Shown here: positions 33,899-45,863 of the stretch, one piece after another
Layout: each line of letters begins with the position of its first letter
Position numbering within the stretch: the first letter of the stretch is position 1
Source: Chytridium lagenaria
Taxonomy: Eukaryota > Chytridiomycota > Chytridiomycetes > Chytridiales > Chytridiaceae
Assembly: GCA_025449115.1 (NCBI GenBank)
Contig: JAHLKC010000084.1
Coordinates: 114,862-178,861, forward strand
Length of the DNA: 64,000 bases
Reading direction: 5' to 3'
The notes under the pieces: generated by a model
Told to the model about the DNA's origin: nothing
Seen by the model: only the letters and a program-made list of their open reading frames with translations
Database searches by the model: none
Made by a program: the position numbers and the translations under genes

Positions 33899-34704
33899 GA
33901 GTGATATTTAGTATGATTATAGGTTAGCTCATTTTTTAAGTTGCATTGTAAGAAGAAGAGACAGAGATTTATTATCCCATTGTCCTGCCTCATGGCCTGC
34001 CTCAGGGCCCAATATGCATAATTATCTTGGATTTACATTAATCATAGGTGATGATGGGGTATTTGATTTTACCACATCTCTCGTCGATTACGTGATCGAT
34101 GAAGTGTGAATTCAATACGTCGTATATGGTTTCTAGTTCTACTATTTGCAGATAAGGTAAACCTGTAGCCGCCGCATTGGTTGAACGTCTAGGGAGGAAG
34201 ACATTCGCTGCTGTCACTAAAGTCAAACCTTGCCTGATTCAAAGCGTTGCCGTGTCCGGCCTTTGTCAGCTGCAACAGTACGTACACACCTGCAATCTCC
34301 CAGCATATAGAAGTTTTGAAGTTTACTCGTGACATAAATACATGTTAAGCAGACCTCGCCTTAAAAGTAATTATACTTGCCATTTTGATGATCGTATTGG
34401 CTGGAGTTCGTGGTGGTAGGATGTTGATGAACAACACTCGGTGAATAATGAACACCACAAAGTTCTCCAAATTACAAACTGGTAATCTTTGTGGACAATC
34501 CCAGTCTCAACGAAAATATGTTAATGACCATTACAGTCACCAGGTAATCTCTCTTGAGGGTCATGATCTTTGGTGGTTGTCTCAGTCAATCTTTCTCTGT
34601 GCCCACAGGGCAGATCTTTCGCAAGAATGACGAGAAGCTGCCGAAAACGTGAGCTGGTCTTGTAAATCCAGGCTCTCGAAAGAATATTTGCATTTGTAAC
34701 AGCT
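33899..34704. other. Intergenic between divergent MATE and GPCR genes
   Basis: The two genes are transcribed away from each other from this ~800-bp stretch, so it should hold both promoters. Small open frames are not supported. No repeats were recognised. Confidence 0.45.
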
Positions 34705-37700
34705 ATGAGGGTACCGTACAGGTCCGTCTTGACAGCCGTCTCTACAGTAGTGGCCTTTGCGAGCTTCTGTGTAGTCGGTTCTCTTGGGCAAGCAAACCCG
34801 CACAATAAGACGGATGTTCTCAGAGTGAGTTGGCTTTTTCTTCTAGGATCTGAACTTAAATCAATTCCAAACTAACTTGAACTTTAACAGATTGGGGTAC
34901 GTTTGCTTAAAACATATGGAACTGTTTTATCTCACCATCATGAAATAGGTTGTTTTACCTTTTGGAATCCCTGGGGTGCCCATCGAAGCCTGGTCTCCTC
35001 TTGGTGCCCTTGCCACCCAATGTTACAACGCTATGTTGTGGTATGCGGAAAAAATCAACAACCAGACCGAGTAAGTGGTTTTGACATGATTTTTCATTTG
35101 TATACTAGCCGTATCCTTCTATTAATACCCTTTGCATTATAGAATACTGCCCAATGTAAGGATCCAGATTGTCGTTGCCAACAGTATGTATGATCGTGGA
35201 GTCACTTTGACTGCCGCGCAATCTCTTTCGACGCAAGGAATATTCGCTATGGCTGGAGAAGCCATTTCCAGAAACACTGTAACAGCGAGTTTGGTCTCGT
35301 CCGTAAATCGAATTCTTCACTGCAATGCTCTTGCAACAACAACAACGCTGTCAAATAAGCAAGGTATTTTTGCGAATATGTGGGATTTCGTTGACTCTTG
35401 CAGACTTTCCATTTGCTTTCCGCACTCTTCCGACAATTGCAAGTAAGTAATACCGAGCTGCGTCCTGGTAATCTAAGCTAATTGATGATTCACGCAACGT
35501 AGATGCTGCCAGTGCTTTACTAGCTGTCGTTAGATCACAAGGAGTCAACACTGTGAGTGTGATGGCTTCCGATGATGAGGTAATGTTTTAATTACGGGTT
35601 ACGTTGTGTTGACACTATTCATCAACCACTTCCAATACATATACGACAATCTCAAATTATGTTACAGTAAGTACAGTGTATAAACTTGAAAGGTCTCAAT
35701 ATCTTAACTACAATATAGGGCTGGAAGTGTAATGGTACAAGAGTTGAGTGCTCAATCCAAAACGAAAAATGTCACTATCAGGAACTTTGTTCAATTTGCT
35801 GTTGGTCAGAGATCATACGTAAATGAGTTTTCTTCTCTCATTGCAGGGAAAGCACAGACTATTTTGATTATTGCATCAATGTCGGACGGTCCACGCCTTA
35901 TGTATGTGTCTTTTACTTTTATCTATGTTTACAGATATCCATTTTAGGAACTCTGCAAGAAACTTGAGTATGTTTTCAGGGGACTATTGGCTAATTTCAT
36001 CAACGGGCTGGGACGCTCACCAGTTTGTTACTGCTGAGGATAAAATCACCCGGAGAGAAATGGCTGGTGTATGGCAGGTCTATCCTCGTTTGGCACCTCA
36101 GGTTGGCGAGTGGGGGGAGTTTGCGAAGTGGTGGTTCAGTCACTTTAACAACGAACAACTCAGAGTTAATGCTACTGGTATGAATTGCGATCTTTCTATC
36201 CCATTCGCTCGCGGATGTATGGGTAGCGGAATCGTCGGTTCGATGCCTGAATACATCAGAGCCTTGGGCGCCAGGCAACCCCTCACGTTGCAGTTTTGGG
36301 CGTGAGTGATCCTCTACGGCAGTTTTTCCGTAGCTAATCATTTATATATTTAGGTCAAGCTCTTTCGCTTGCACCAAACTTGTTGCAGACACGGTCGATT
36401 TTGTAAGAGATACCCCTCTAAGATTAACTTTTCTCACATCCGTTTTAGTACCTCAAGTCCGGAAACATCACTTTCGCGACATCACAAATCGACGTCTTCT
36501 ATCTACCGTTGCGAATGGAAACGTTTCACAGTATTTAACCGAGCGAACATCCCTGACTTTTGGAACAAAACTTGGACATTTGATAAAGGTATTGTATTTT
36601 TAATGCACAAACTTATTCCATTAAGGTGGTGATGCTATAATGGATATGGCTGTCATAAATTACAAATGGGACGATATAGAGAACTCCACCTGTTCAAGGA
36701 AGTTGGATTTTGGGATATCCGAAAAGGACGAAGTGACGTACACAGAGCCTGTTATTTTCCTCGGAAATAGAACTTCGCCGCCCCAACCTCCCCCCAACGC
36801 CAACGGTTCAATTCCAAGCTAATATGACCCTTCGTTATGCATTAGATGGTGTGGTGGCTTTATGCTCATTCACCTCCCTCGCTCTTGCTGCAGCCATGAT
36901 ATTCAACCTTAAGCAAAAGATCTTTAAAGCTGCATCCCCTCTTTTCCTGGCTTTGTAAGTATACCCCCTAATCTTTTGTATCTCCTTGGTCGTGGGTGTA
37001 GGTTGCGTTATCTAATATATATGTAGAATTTTAGGTGGAGCAAATATTAGTTTCATCTCAATTTGGCTTTTCAGTCAGGTAAGACTGTATCTTTATACGT
37101 CGCTAATATACATTAGTATCCCATGACGAACTCCTCTTGTGTCGTGTACGGATGGCTCAAGTACCTTGGATTTGCTGTTGTTTTTGGTTCGTTGATCGTA
37201 AAGGTACAATATCTGGCGTTTCGTCATAGTAACAATTATTTATAAAAGACGTACAGAATCTATGTCATCTTTGCCAGCAAACGCCGCGGAAAGCAGAAGC
37301 TTTCAGACCTTATTATGTTGGCCTACTTTCTTATTCTTATTGCATTATGGGTCATGCTACTTCTAGTGTGGACTTTGGTCCCGAGCCAAAGGCCTATGCT
37401 CGACTTTGACCGTCGCTTTAAGATTGATGAGACAGGCTCCGTGTCAAGCGTGGAGGAGACGCCGAGGTGTAATTTTGGAACCTTCAACTTTATTTGTCTC
37501 GCTGCGATGGTATTGACGCTCGCGCTTGGTGTTTTCTTAACTTACTCGGTTCGTGCAACACCGGGAGCATTTAATGAAAGCAAGTGGATGGCATACGCTA
37601 TCTATAATTGGGTAGTTATCGGTATTGTACTTAATGCGATTGCGAACTTTGCTGTCAGCAATCCCGACATTATTTTTGTAATGGTGAGACTTTCTTATCC

Positions 37701-38087
37701 TATCATTTTGATATGCGATATCTAACTGAATCAAACAGGAAGCGTTGACTGTTATCATCACGCAAACCGGAGTTTGCGTTTTAATGATGTAAGACCACGC
37801 AACTTCCTTTATCGTAATTGACTAACAATTTGAAAAGAGCTCCAAAACTACTTGCCATTTCTCGTGGCGCTGGCGACGAGGTTGATACATTCCAAAGCGA
37901 GACATCATCTTCGAGCAAAAAGAACGCTAGTGCCAGGGGACTCTCATCAGCTGTAGAGTCCAAAATGACTACGACAATAAATGAAGCCAAGGACAAGGAG
38001 GTTGAGATGCTTCGAAAGAAACTTCAAGAGAATGAGAGAGAGTTGGAAGCCATGAAGAAGGAGTTGGAAGCGCTTCGTGGGAAGTAA
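34705..38087 (+). CDS. Class C (GABA-B/mGlu-like) G-protein-coupled receptor
   Basis: Start at ATG 34,705 gives a signal peptide (MRVPYRSVLTAVSTVVAFAS). A 6-nt exon (34,891-34,896, encoding Ile-Gly) joins it to VVLPFGIPGVP. A Venus-flytrap ligand-binding domain follows: CYNAMLWYAEKINN, ILPNVRIQIVVANSMYDRG, GEAISRNTVTASLV, DFPFAFRTLP, ALLAVVRSQGV. Then MTLRYALDGVVALCSFTSLA, SPLFLALILGGANISFISIW, TYRIYVIFASKRRGKQ and later spans form a 7tm_3 domain. The last ~55 residues are a coiled coil (EMLRKKLQENERELEAMKKE), as in GABA-B receptors, where it drives dimerisation. About 15 short introns. One frame break at a C run (about 36,787, before the first membrane span) is likely an error. Senses an extracellular small molecule and signals through G proteins; the ligand is unknown. 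Confidence 0.88.
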
Positions 38088-39203
38088 TGAAGTTTGAGTT
38101 GTGATCATTCCTGTACAGCTTTTGTCGTCATGTTTGTCTATTTATTTATTTATTTTTTGCTTGATTACAATAATACGTTTGCACTGTACTGCCGAAAAAA
38201 ACCGGTTTTATTTTACAAATCGTTTCCGGCTATTTCTGCAATAATGACTTAAATGGTCCGATAATGTATCGTCAAGCGATATGACCACTCCAAATAAAGC
38301 TTATGAAAATGTTTCAGGTGAATATTATTGAAATATGATGGATTCTTCAACAAGATTCTCATATTGAATAAAACCTCGAGCGTTCATTGTCTCCTTGATC
38401 AAAAAAAATATGAGAGTATCCAATGAGCTGTATGCGCATTCACACAAATGTTCGAAAATAAGGCGAAGTCCTGGTCCTCATCCGCTTCCCCCGCCACCAA
38501 CCATTCCTCAGGGTTCCAGACAAAGGTGCCAGCCAGGATATCATTCACTATGTCCATTGTAAACGGAACCACGCCCAGGACCCGGACAGGACGCGCTTCA
38601 TAAAAAAGTCCACTGTCCCAATTCTGTAAGATGCAAATCTCAAGGTCAAGATAACGCTAGGCAAGGACCTGCAGCGGGGCTCTTATTCGAATCAGCAATT
38701 AGGAATGTGGCGCCAAAATTATATGAGAGCGATACATATGAAAACTCTTTCAAAACAAAGCTCTGTTATTGTTTCTGCGATAACGATTCTCGTTTGTCAA
38801 TGATGTCATTTCCCGCCTTTAATGTCACCGAAATAAGATATATGTAGCTCGCCTTCACTGTTTAATCAGTTATTTGCATGTTAAGTTCTTTCAGTATGTG
38901 GATTTGATACATAGTCCATTGTAAATCCAATAGAATTGTTGTGGAAAGACTACTGCTTTGATAACGGTAAAAATGGATTGGGAACTTGAGCGCCTTCCAA
39001 AAAGTTATTTTTAAAGGAGAGACGCGCAAAAGATAGTATAATCGATGCCTGACGCGATGCAATAACGGCCTTAGCCACACCTCCACTCTGGTTACTATTG
39101 CAATATTTGATGTGATAACTCAAGATAATAAACCCTTTTATTAATTTCCATCACAAAAACATATTTCCTATCTCTTTCCTCAAACTCTACTCTTCTATAA
39201 TTC
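38088..39203. other. Intergenic with one coding-like fragment
   Basis: Mostly AT-rich. The exception is 38,399-38,623, listed separately. Open frames at 38,862-39,086 have no support. Confidence 0.45.
38399..38623 (-). other. Coding-like fragment of unknown family
   Basis: On the minus strand a plausible acceptor (catcttacag) precedes NWDSGLFYEARPVRVLG, then TMDIVNDILAGTFVWNPEEW and ANAHTAHW-like sequence to a stop at 38,399. Residue composition and higher GC stand out from the flanks and look protein-coding. No family was recognised and no clear upstream exon was found, so it is probably a gene remnant. Confidence 0.3.
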
Positions 39204-41740
39204 TTACTCCAACGACCATCTTTGATCAGGTTGATCCGCTGAGCAAGCTTCGCTACCATTATTAGAACAAATCATGTTTGTAAAATCCCTACCTGAACTG
39301 TAAACTCGACGTGAGGCACAGCCGGTTCGGGTTCCCATCAAAATCCGCGTACTGAAAAATAAACCCGTCCTTGTAATTTGCGGGTAGTCTACTACAATCG
39401 CCTAATGCAAGGACCTAGGAAATTATGAGTGGGGAAGGAGTGAAGAAAGAGTTACCTGAAAATTATACACAATACAGCCTCCCGTGGGGACGTATTGGAG
39501 GGCTTGAGCGTTACCGATAGGGGTTCCTGGGACCAACAAAATGAAGGGAATCGTTATAAAACAAATCAGGGAGGTAAAAAAGAAGGACACCAAAAAAAAA
39601 CTTCCAAGTAACTAAAGGAAATACTCACGCTGAACAAGATTAAACACATTTGCACCTTCCCCGCACTCTCCCAAATCTGTTCCGATCAAACACCGACCAT
39701 TCGACCCTCTCAACTGGTACCTTCCTCCTCCAGGACCTCGAATCGGGGGCGGGCTTGGACTCGGAGACGGCGGTGGATTGGGTGAAGGTTGTGGGTTCGG
39801 GGACGGTTGTGGATTTGGATTTGGTTGAGACGACGGATCTGGGTTTGGCCCTTGCGTCGTATTAGGATCTGTGGTCGAACCACCATTGGTCGCCGTCGTC
39901 ACGGATGAGCTATCTGTAGCGGAAGCTAGCGGTGCAGTAGAAGTGGCTTGCTGTCCAGAAATAATAGACCTCCTTGTCGAGGAAGACGGCGCCAAAGTGG
40001 AAGAAACAGAACTTAATGCCGAAGATGAAGTCACACCCTGTCCGGTATTCCCAGATTCCGACGATGACGTATCGGCGGGTTTAGGTCTCAACCCGAAGTA
40101 TGTCCCAACAATAGCACCAACAAGGATGAGCACGACCAGAACACCCGTCACAATTTTTGTTTTAAGGCTCATGGCTCCTGATGATGTAGGCTTAGTAGCG
40201 GCTGAAATATCATTCGTGCCAGGAGTAGAGCCATAATTCACGCTTTGAGTAGAAGCGTAATTGCCGCTCTGCACTAACTCTGACTTTGCGGGAACTGAGA
40301 AGCAGATCCAGCCTGCACGGCGGAAGGCGCAGTATAGGCGGAGCGAGGCACAGGCTCTGGCACGGCTTGCGCTGGTAGGGCGGCGTATGAGGAGGGTTGA
40401 TAAGGTTGGTATGAAGCTGGAGGTGCGTAATGTTGGTATTCAGGTATTGCTGATTCACTGGGGATAGGGGGCACCTCGTAAGCGTACCCCGGTTGGGGTG
40501 CAAGAGAAGAACTTGAGATGGAGGCAGCAGATCTATCTTGTACGTCGCTATAATTGCGCTGAGAATTCCCGCTAACCAACCCCGGTGACGATCCGCTATC
40601 AAGCTTTATAGAGAATATCAGTTACGATTATATAAAAAATACGACTTACAGTCGTAGCCCGATCGACTGAAGTCTCAGTCACATCAAACACAGCCGTGGC
40701 AAGTAGCCCAGCTGCACCAGCAGCCATAGGTACAGAGTTAAGTCCGATCTCCACAAACCCATTCAAAGCTTCCACGATACTCTTAAAATCCGGCCTCTCT
40801 CCCGGGTCAATCGAAACGCACTTTTCCACAAAATCCACTAGACCCTTTGGGCAATCTTCATCAAGTTCAACTTCAGGAACCTCCTTTGGACGGAAAGCAT
40901 GTGGAGAAGGACTTCGTGACGAAGTTCGCCTATTGGGATACCGAAAGGACCTTGCCAGCTGAAGAGTTCAGAGAGGACAACGCCGAAGGAGTAGACATCG
41001 CAAGTGGGACGATACTTTTTGAATTTAAGGAGTTGCGTTTAAGATAAGAGATAGGAGTTTTAGAGGTAAAGCTTAAGAGGGAAAAAAAGTGAAGAAACAT
41101 GTGGAAATAGACAGCAAAGATAACAAAAAAAAAAGACTTACAACAGCTCTCAGACTATGGAGCTCTGGCGCCATCCAAATCAACGTCCCTTTCATCTGCG
41201 AATCTTCACTCGCCACACTCGCAGCCTTCGTAGTGGTCAACGTCGCCATCTGGACACTTGCGATCCAAAATCCGTAATCTTACTATGCATCTCCCCATCC
41301 GCCATGTACAGAAGGATATTCAACGACTTCATGTCCCGATGCAAAACCGGCGGATCGCAGCGATGCAGATATGACATACCGGATGCAATGTCGATGGAGA
41401 GGGAGAGACGGGTTTGGAAAGGGAGTTTGGGATGTGTGGTATAATGGGTGTAGAGGGAACCCAGGGAAGATATTCGAGAACAATCGAGTAGTTCCCGTCA
41501 TCAATGACGACTCCCAAGAACCTAACGATACGGGGATGGTTTAATGTAGAAAGGGTCAACGCTTCCTTTTTGAATTCTTCTTTCGCCGATTCAGAGGGAA
41601 TGGAGTTTCAGTTTCTTAATGACGACGGTTTCGTTGGCATAGCGGGCCTTGTAGACGGCTCCTGAAGCGCCACTGCCTATTAAATCTTTGGAGACGGCGA
41701 TGGCCGATGAGGGGATGACGGCCGATGCTGAGAGAGACAT
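39204..41740 (-). CDS. Kinase-lectin receptor, copy A: cytosolic TKL-type kinase, one membrane span, ricin-B-like ectodomain
   Basis: Starts MSLSASAVIPSSAIAVSKDL. The kinase has GSGASGAVYKARYAN (glycine loop), VVIKKLK (catalytic Lys), VLHRDMKSLNILL, KITDFGIAS and GTLIWMAPELH, as in TKL kinases. An intron (41,015-41,141) follows the APE motif; the C-lobe ends ERPDFKSIVEALNGF. Then a Tyr/Pro-rich linker (YQPYQPSSYAALP), one span (IVTGVLVVLILVGAIVGTYF), a Ser/Thr and Pro-Asn-Pro stalk, and a ricin-B-like region: YQLRGSNGRCLIG, LGDCSRLPANY, FDGNPNRLCLTSS, and CSADQPDQRWSLE at the end. No N-terminal signal peptide: kinase inside, lectin outside. Two one- or two-base losses relative to copy B (about 41,595 and 41,475) break the frame, probably errors. 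A sensor of extracellular glycans is inferred. Confidence 0.78.
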
Positions 41741-42315
41741 GGTCAACTTGTGATTGTTTTCAGTTTGTATGACAGGTGAAACTGTTCCCTGTCTCACTCT
41801 GGTGGAAAGATGGACGGCCAGAAGTGTAACAGACACACGTTTCAAAAAGAAAAAACAAACAACAAAACAAACCATCGACGTGACGCGTATGATGTTGCTG
41901 AACAGTAAATAATAATAAAATGAAAACCAAAAACATGTTTACCTACGTATGCGAACTGCAACATTTTACTAGTAATCCTTAAAATCACGTCTGGCCGTGT
42001 TTTCAAAAAGAATAAAATAAAAGTACGTGAATAAATATGTACAAGAAAAGGGAGACGCCGAAACAATGTTAAAAAGAAAATGCTGATGTTGAGAAACGTT
42101 TTCATTGAAAGAAATATTTCCGCTGCTTTCGGTAAATGAGAATGGGGTTGTAAGTGCCTCTTAAACATCATCACTGAATGAGTTCGTATACCCAATTCTA
42201 TATTATAACCGCCAATGACGTTTTAAAATGATAGCTGAAAAAACTCTAAACTCTCTTTCATTAAATCATGTAACGTATATTCCTTTCTCCCAGATATTCC
42301 ACACTGTAGTGGGAC
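41741..42315. other. Spacer between kinase copies A and B
   Basis: AT-rich promoter region of copy A and 3' flank of copy B. No gene recognised. Confidence 0.45.
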
Positions 42316-45016
42316 TTATTCTAACGACCATACTTGATCGGCTTGACCGGCAGAGCAGGTTTGGCTACGAAAGATTACTGATCCATACAAAAAAACAAAA
42401 AAAAACAAACAAAAAAAAAGCCTACCTGAATTGTAAACTTGAGGTCAAGCACAAATTAGATGGTTCCCATCGAAATCGGAGAACTGGAAAATAAGGCCGT
42501 TCTTATAATGTGCGGGTAATTTATCACAATCGCCTAATACAAGGGACTAAATTTGTGAGTGGGGTGAGAGGGAAGAACAGCTTACTCCAAAGTCATGCTC
42601 CAAGCAGCCTCCCGTGGGACGTATTGGAGGGCCTGGACGGGAACGATAAACCTCTCTGAAAAGAGTAAAATGGAGGGGTATCGTTTTAAAATAGGCCAGG
42701 GTATTAAAAATCAAATAAACTGAAAAACAGAGATGAGAGAGAAACTAACGCGAACTAACGCGATTAAAATACGTACTTGGAACAAGAATAAACACCTTCG
42801 CTCCGTCCCCACAATTTCCCATATTTGTTCCAATCAAACACCGACCATTCGACCCTCTCAACTGATACCTTCTTACGGGATCCGGGGCTGGCGGTGGATT
42901 GGGCTGCGGTTGTGGGTTGGGTTGCGGTTGTGGGTTAGGCGGCGGTTGCGGGTTGGGTTGAGGTTGTGGGTTAGGTGACGGTTGTGGGTTAGGCTGCGGC
43001 TGCGGGTTGGGTGGTGGTTGCGGGTTGGGTTGCGGTTGTGGCCTAGGCGCCGGTTGTGGGTTCTGTGACGGTTGTGGGTTAGGATTTGGTTGAGAAGATG
43101 GATCTGGGTTTGGCCCTTGCGTCGTATTGGGATCTGGGGTCGAATCACCATTCGTTGCGGTCCCGACAGGTGAACTATCCGTGGCGGTAGCTAGCGGTGC
43201 AGTAGAAGTGGCTTGCTGTCCAGAAATAATAGACCTCCTTGTCGAGGACGAGGGTGACAAAGTGGGAGAAAGAGGATTTAATCCCGAAGACGAAGTCACA
43301 CCCTGTCCGGTATTCCCATTTTCCGACGATGACGTATCGGCGGGTTTAGGTTTCAACCCGAAGTATGTCCCGACAATTGCACCAACAAGGATAAGCACGA
43401 CAAGAATACCCGTCACAATTTTAGTTTTAAGGCTCATAGCTCCTGATGATTTAGGTTTAGTTGCGGCTGAAGTATAATTAATGCCGGGAGTAGAACCATA
43501 ATTCACGCTCTGAGTAGAAGCGTAATTGCCGCTCTGCACATAACTCTGACTTTGAGGTAACTGAGAAGCGGATCCAGCCTGCACGGCGGAAGGCGCAGTA
43601 TAAGCGGAGGGAGGCACAGGCTCTGGCACGGCTTGCGCTGGTAGGGCGGCGTATGAGGAGGGTTGATAAGGTTGGTATGAAGCTGGAGGTGCGTAATGTT
43701 GGTATTCAGGTATTGCTGATTCACTGGGGATAGGGGGCACCTCGTAAGCGTACCCCGGTTGGGGTGCAAGAGAAGAACTTGAGATGGAGGCAGCAGATCT
43801 ATCTTGTACGTCGCTGTAATTGCGCTGAGAATTGCCGCTAGCCAGCCCCGCCGACGACCCGCTATCAAGCTTATAGAAAATATCAGATACGATTAATATA
43901 AAAAAAAATACTACTTACAGTCGTGGTTCGTTCAACTGAAGTCTCAGTCACATCAAACACAGCCGTGGCAACAAATCCAGCAGCACCACCAACCACAGGT
44001 ACAGAGTGCAGCCCGATGTCAACAAACCCATTCAGAGTTTTTACAATGCTTTTAAACTCTGGCCTCTTTTTCGGATCAATCGAAACACACATTTCCACAA
44101 AATCCACTAGACCCTTTGGGCAATCTTCATCAAGTTCAACTTCAGGAACCTCCTTTTGGACGGAAAGCATGTGGAGAAGGACTTCGTGACGAAGTTCGCC
44201 TATTGGGATGCCAAAAGGACCTTGCCAGCTGAAGAGTTCGGAGAGGACAACGCCGAAGGAGTAGACATCGCAAGTGGGACGATACTTTTTGCATTTAAGG
44301 AGTTGCGTTTAAGATAAGAGATAGGAGTTTTAGAGGTAAAGCTTAAGAGGGAAAAAAAGGTGAAGAAACATGTGGAAAAGACAACAAAGATAACAAAAGA
44401 AAAAGACTTACAACAGCTCTCAGACTATGCAGCTCTGGCGCCATCCAAATCAACGTCCCTTTCATCTGCGAATCTTCACTCGCCACACTCGCAGCCTTCG
44501 TAGTGGTCAACGTCGCCATCTGGACACTTGCGATCCCAAAATCCGTAATCTTACTATGCATCTCCCCATCCGCCATGTACAGAAGAATATTCAACGACTT
44601 CATGTCCCGATGCAAAACCGGCGGATCGCAGCGATGCAGATATGACATACCGGATGCAATGTCGATGGAGAGGGAGAGACGGGTTTGGAAGGGAGTTTGG
44701 GATGTGTGGTATAATGGGTGTAGAGGGAACCCAGGGGAAGATTATTCGAGAACAATGGAGTAGTTCCCGTCATCAATGACGACTCCCAAGAACCTAACGA
44801 TACGGGGATGGTTTTAATGTAGAAAGGGTCAACGCTTCCTTTTTGAATTCTTCTTTCGCCGATTCAGAGAGGGAATGGAGTTTTAGTCTTTTTATGACGA
44901 CGGTTTTGGTTGGCATAGCGGGCCTTGTAGACGGCTCCTGAAGCGCCACTGCCGATTATGTCTTTGGAGACGGCGATGGCCGATGAGGGGATGACGGCCG
45001 ATGCTGAGAGAGACAT
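42316..45016 (-). CDS. Kinase-lectin receptor, copy B (near-duplicate of A)
   Basis: Same order and nearly the same DNA as copy A: MSLSASAVIPSSAIAVSKDI, GSGASGAVYKARYAN, VLHRDMKSLNILL, KITDFGIAS, GTLIWMAPELH, IVTGILVVLILVGAIVGTYF, YQLRGSNGRCLIGTN, LGDCDKLPAHYKNG, CSAGQADQVWSLE. The stalk between span and lectin is about 45 residues longer than in A because of a Pro-Asn-Pro-Gln-Pro repeat (42,880-43,090). Frame breaks (an extra A in YANQ/TVVI at about 44,908, an extra A at STL/NHPR at about 44,815, an extra A at VLE/YLP at about 44,735) fall where copy A is intact. A break in the lectin near 42,450 (FDGNHLIC) has no such check and may be a real truncation. Confidence 0.75.
42880..43090 (-). 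repeat. Pro-Asn-Pro-Gln-Pro coding minisatellite in copy B stalk
   Basis: About 11-12 units of an ~18-bp motif (ggttgtgggttgggttgc on plus) encode tandem NPQPxP hexapeptides between the membrane span and the lectin. Copy A has only about four units at 39,770-39,830. A rigid, extended polyproline spacer is likely, with length set by slippage. Confidence 0.85.
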
Positions 45017-45863
45017 TCTTGGACCTGCACTGAGTAAAAGTGTCCTTACACACCTCAATTAAAGAAAGGCAGGGCTTTAATTGAATTGAAAATGTATGGG
45101 GTTTGTGGGTGTGACTAAAGTACCTGTCCTTCAAAGGTACATGTGTTACATGCATTCCTAAAAAGGGTTTGACGGGTGACACGAGGTGACTGCTCACTAT
45201 ATCATATCAGTGACACAAGTGCCTATTTAGGTAATTCTAGGCCAAGGCAAGCAACAAGGATAAGGGCTGTGCTACCACACCTTTGTTGCGTTGAAATTCC
45301 ACTTTTCATCTCTCGCAATTCATGTTAGAGAAACTGGGAGCCAGAAATACTGCACATGATACATACATACGATAGACCAACACAAACACGAAGTAACCAA
45401 ATTGACGTGTAAAGGGTACTGTACAGCAAGAGACACGAGACTTTTCTAATTATGTTTATATAAACATGAATAAATCCATTATCATTGCTCTCAGAAACCA
45501 TACAGAAACTTATAGTAAAACTCACAACAACGTTAAGAAGAATAAAAAGCACTAGAATCGAGCTCAAAATATATTTCACGTTTAATTTGACCTCGTCATA
45601 GAAAAAAATATTCAAACTTGACTATAATCTAGAGTGGGTGAATGAGGAATCATGACAAGAACAATGAGTCTCTAGAGAAAGACAAATGAAAAAGAAGAAA
45701 GTTAAATCAAGATGACATTTTCAAGTCTCTTGGATGGAGAAGGTATTGGGAGTTGGCGATAGGGATTCCGACAATACCGTTTCATCAATGTCATTTTCCC
45801 ATATTAGCAACCACCGCTGAAACCAACAATGGCACGCTCGCTGTGGGCGTCACGGCCGTCGGT
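45017..45863. other. Spacer between kinase copies B and C
   Basis: AT-rich. Downstream of copy C, minus-strand TAVTPTASVPLLVSAVVAN (about 45,795-45,855) could be a lost C-terminal exon of copy C, but no splice junction was found. Nothing else recognised. Confidence 0.4.
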
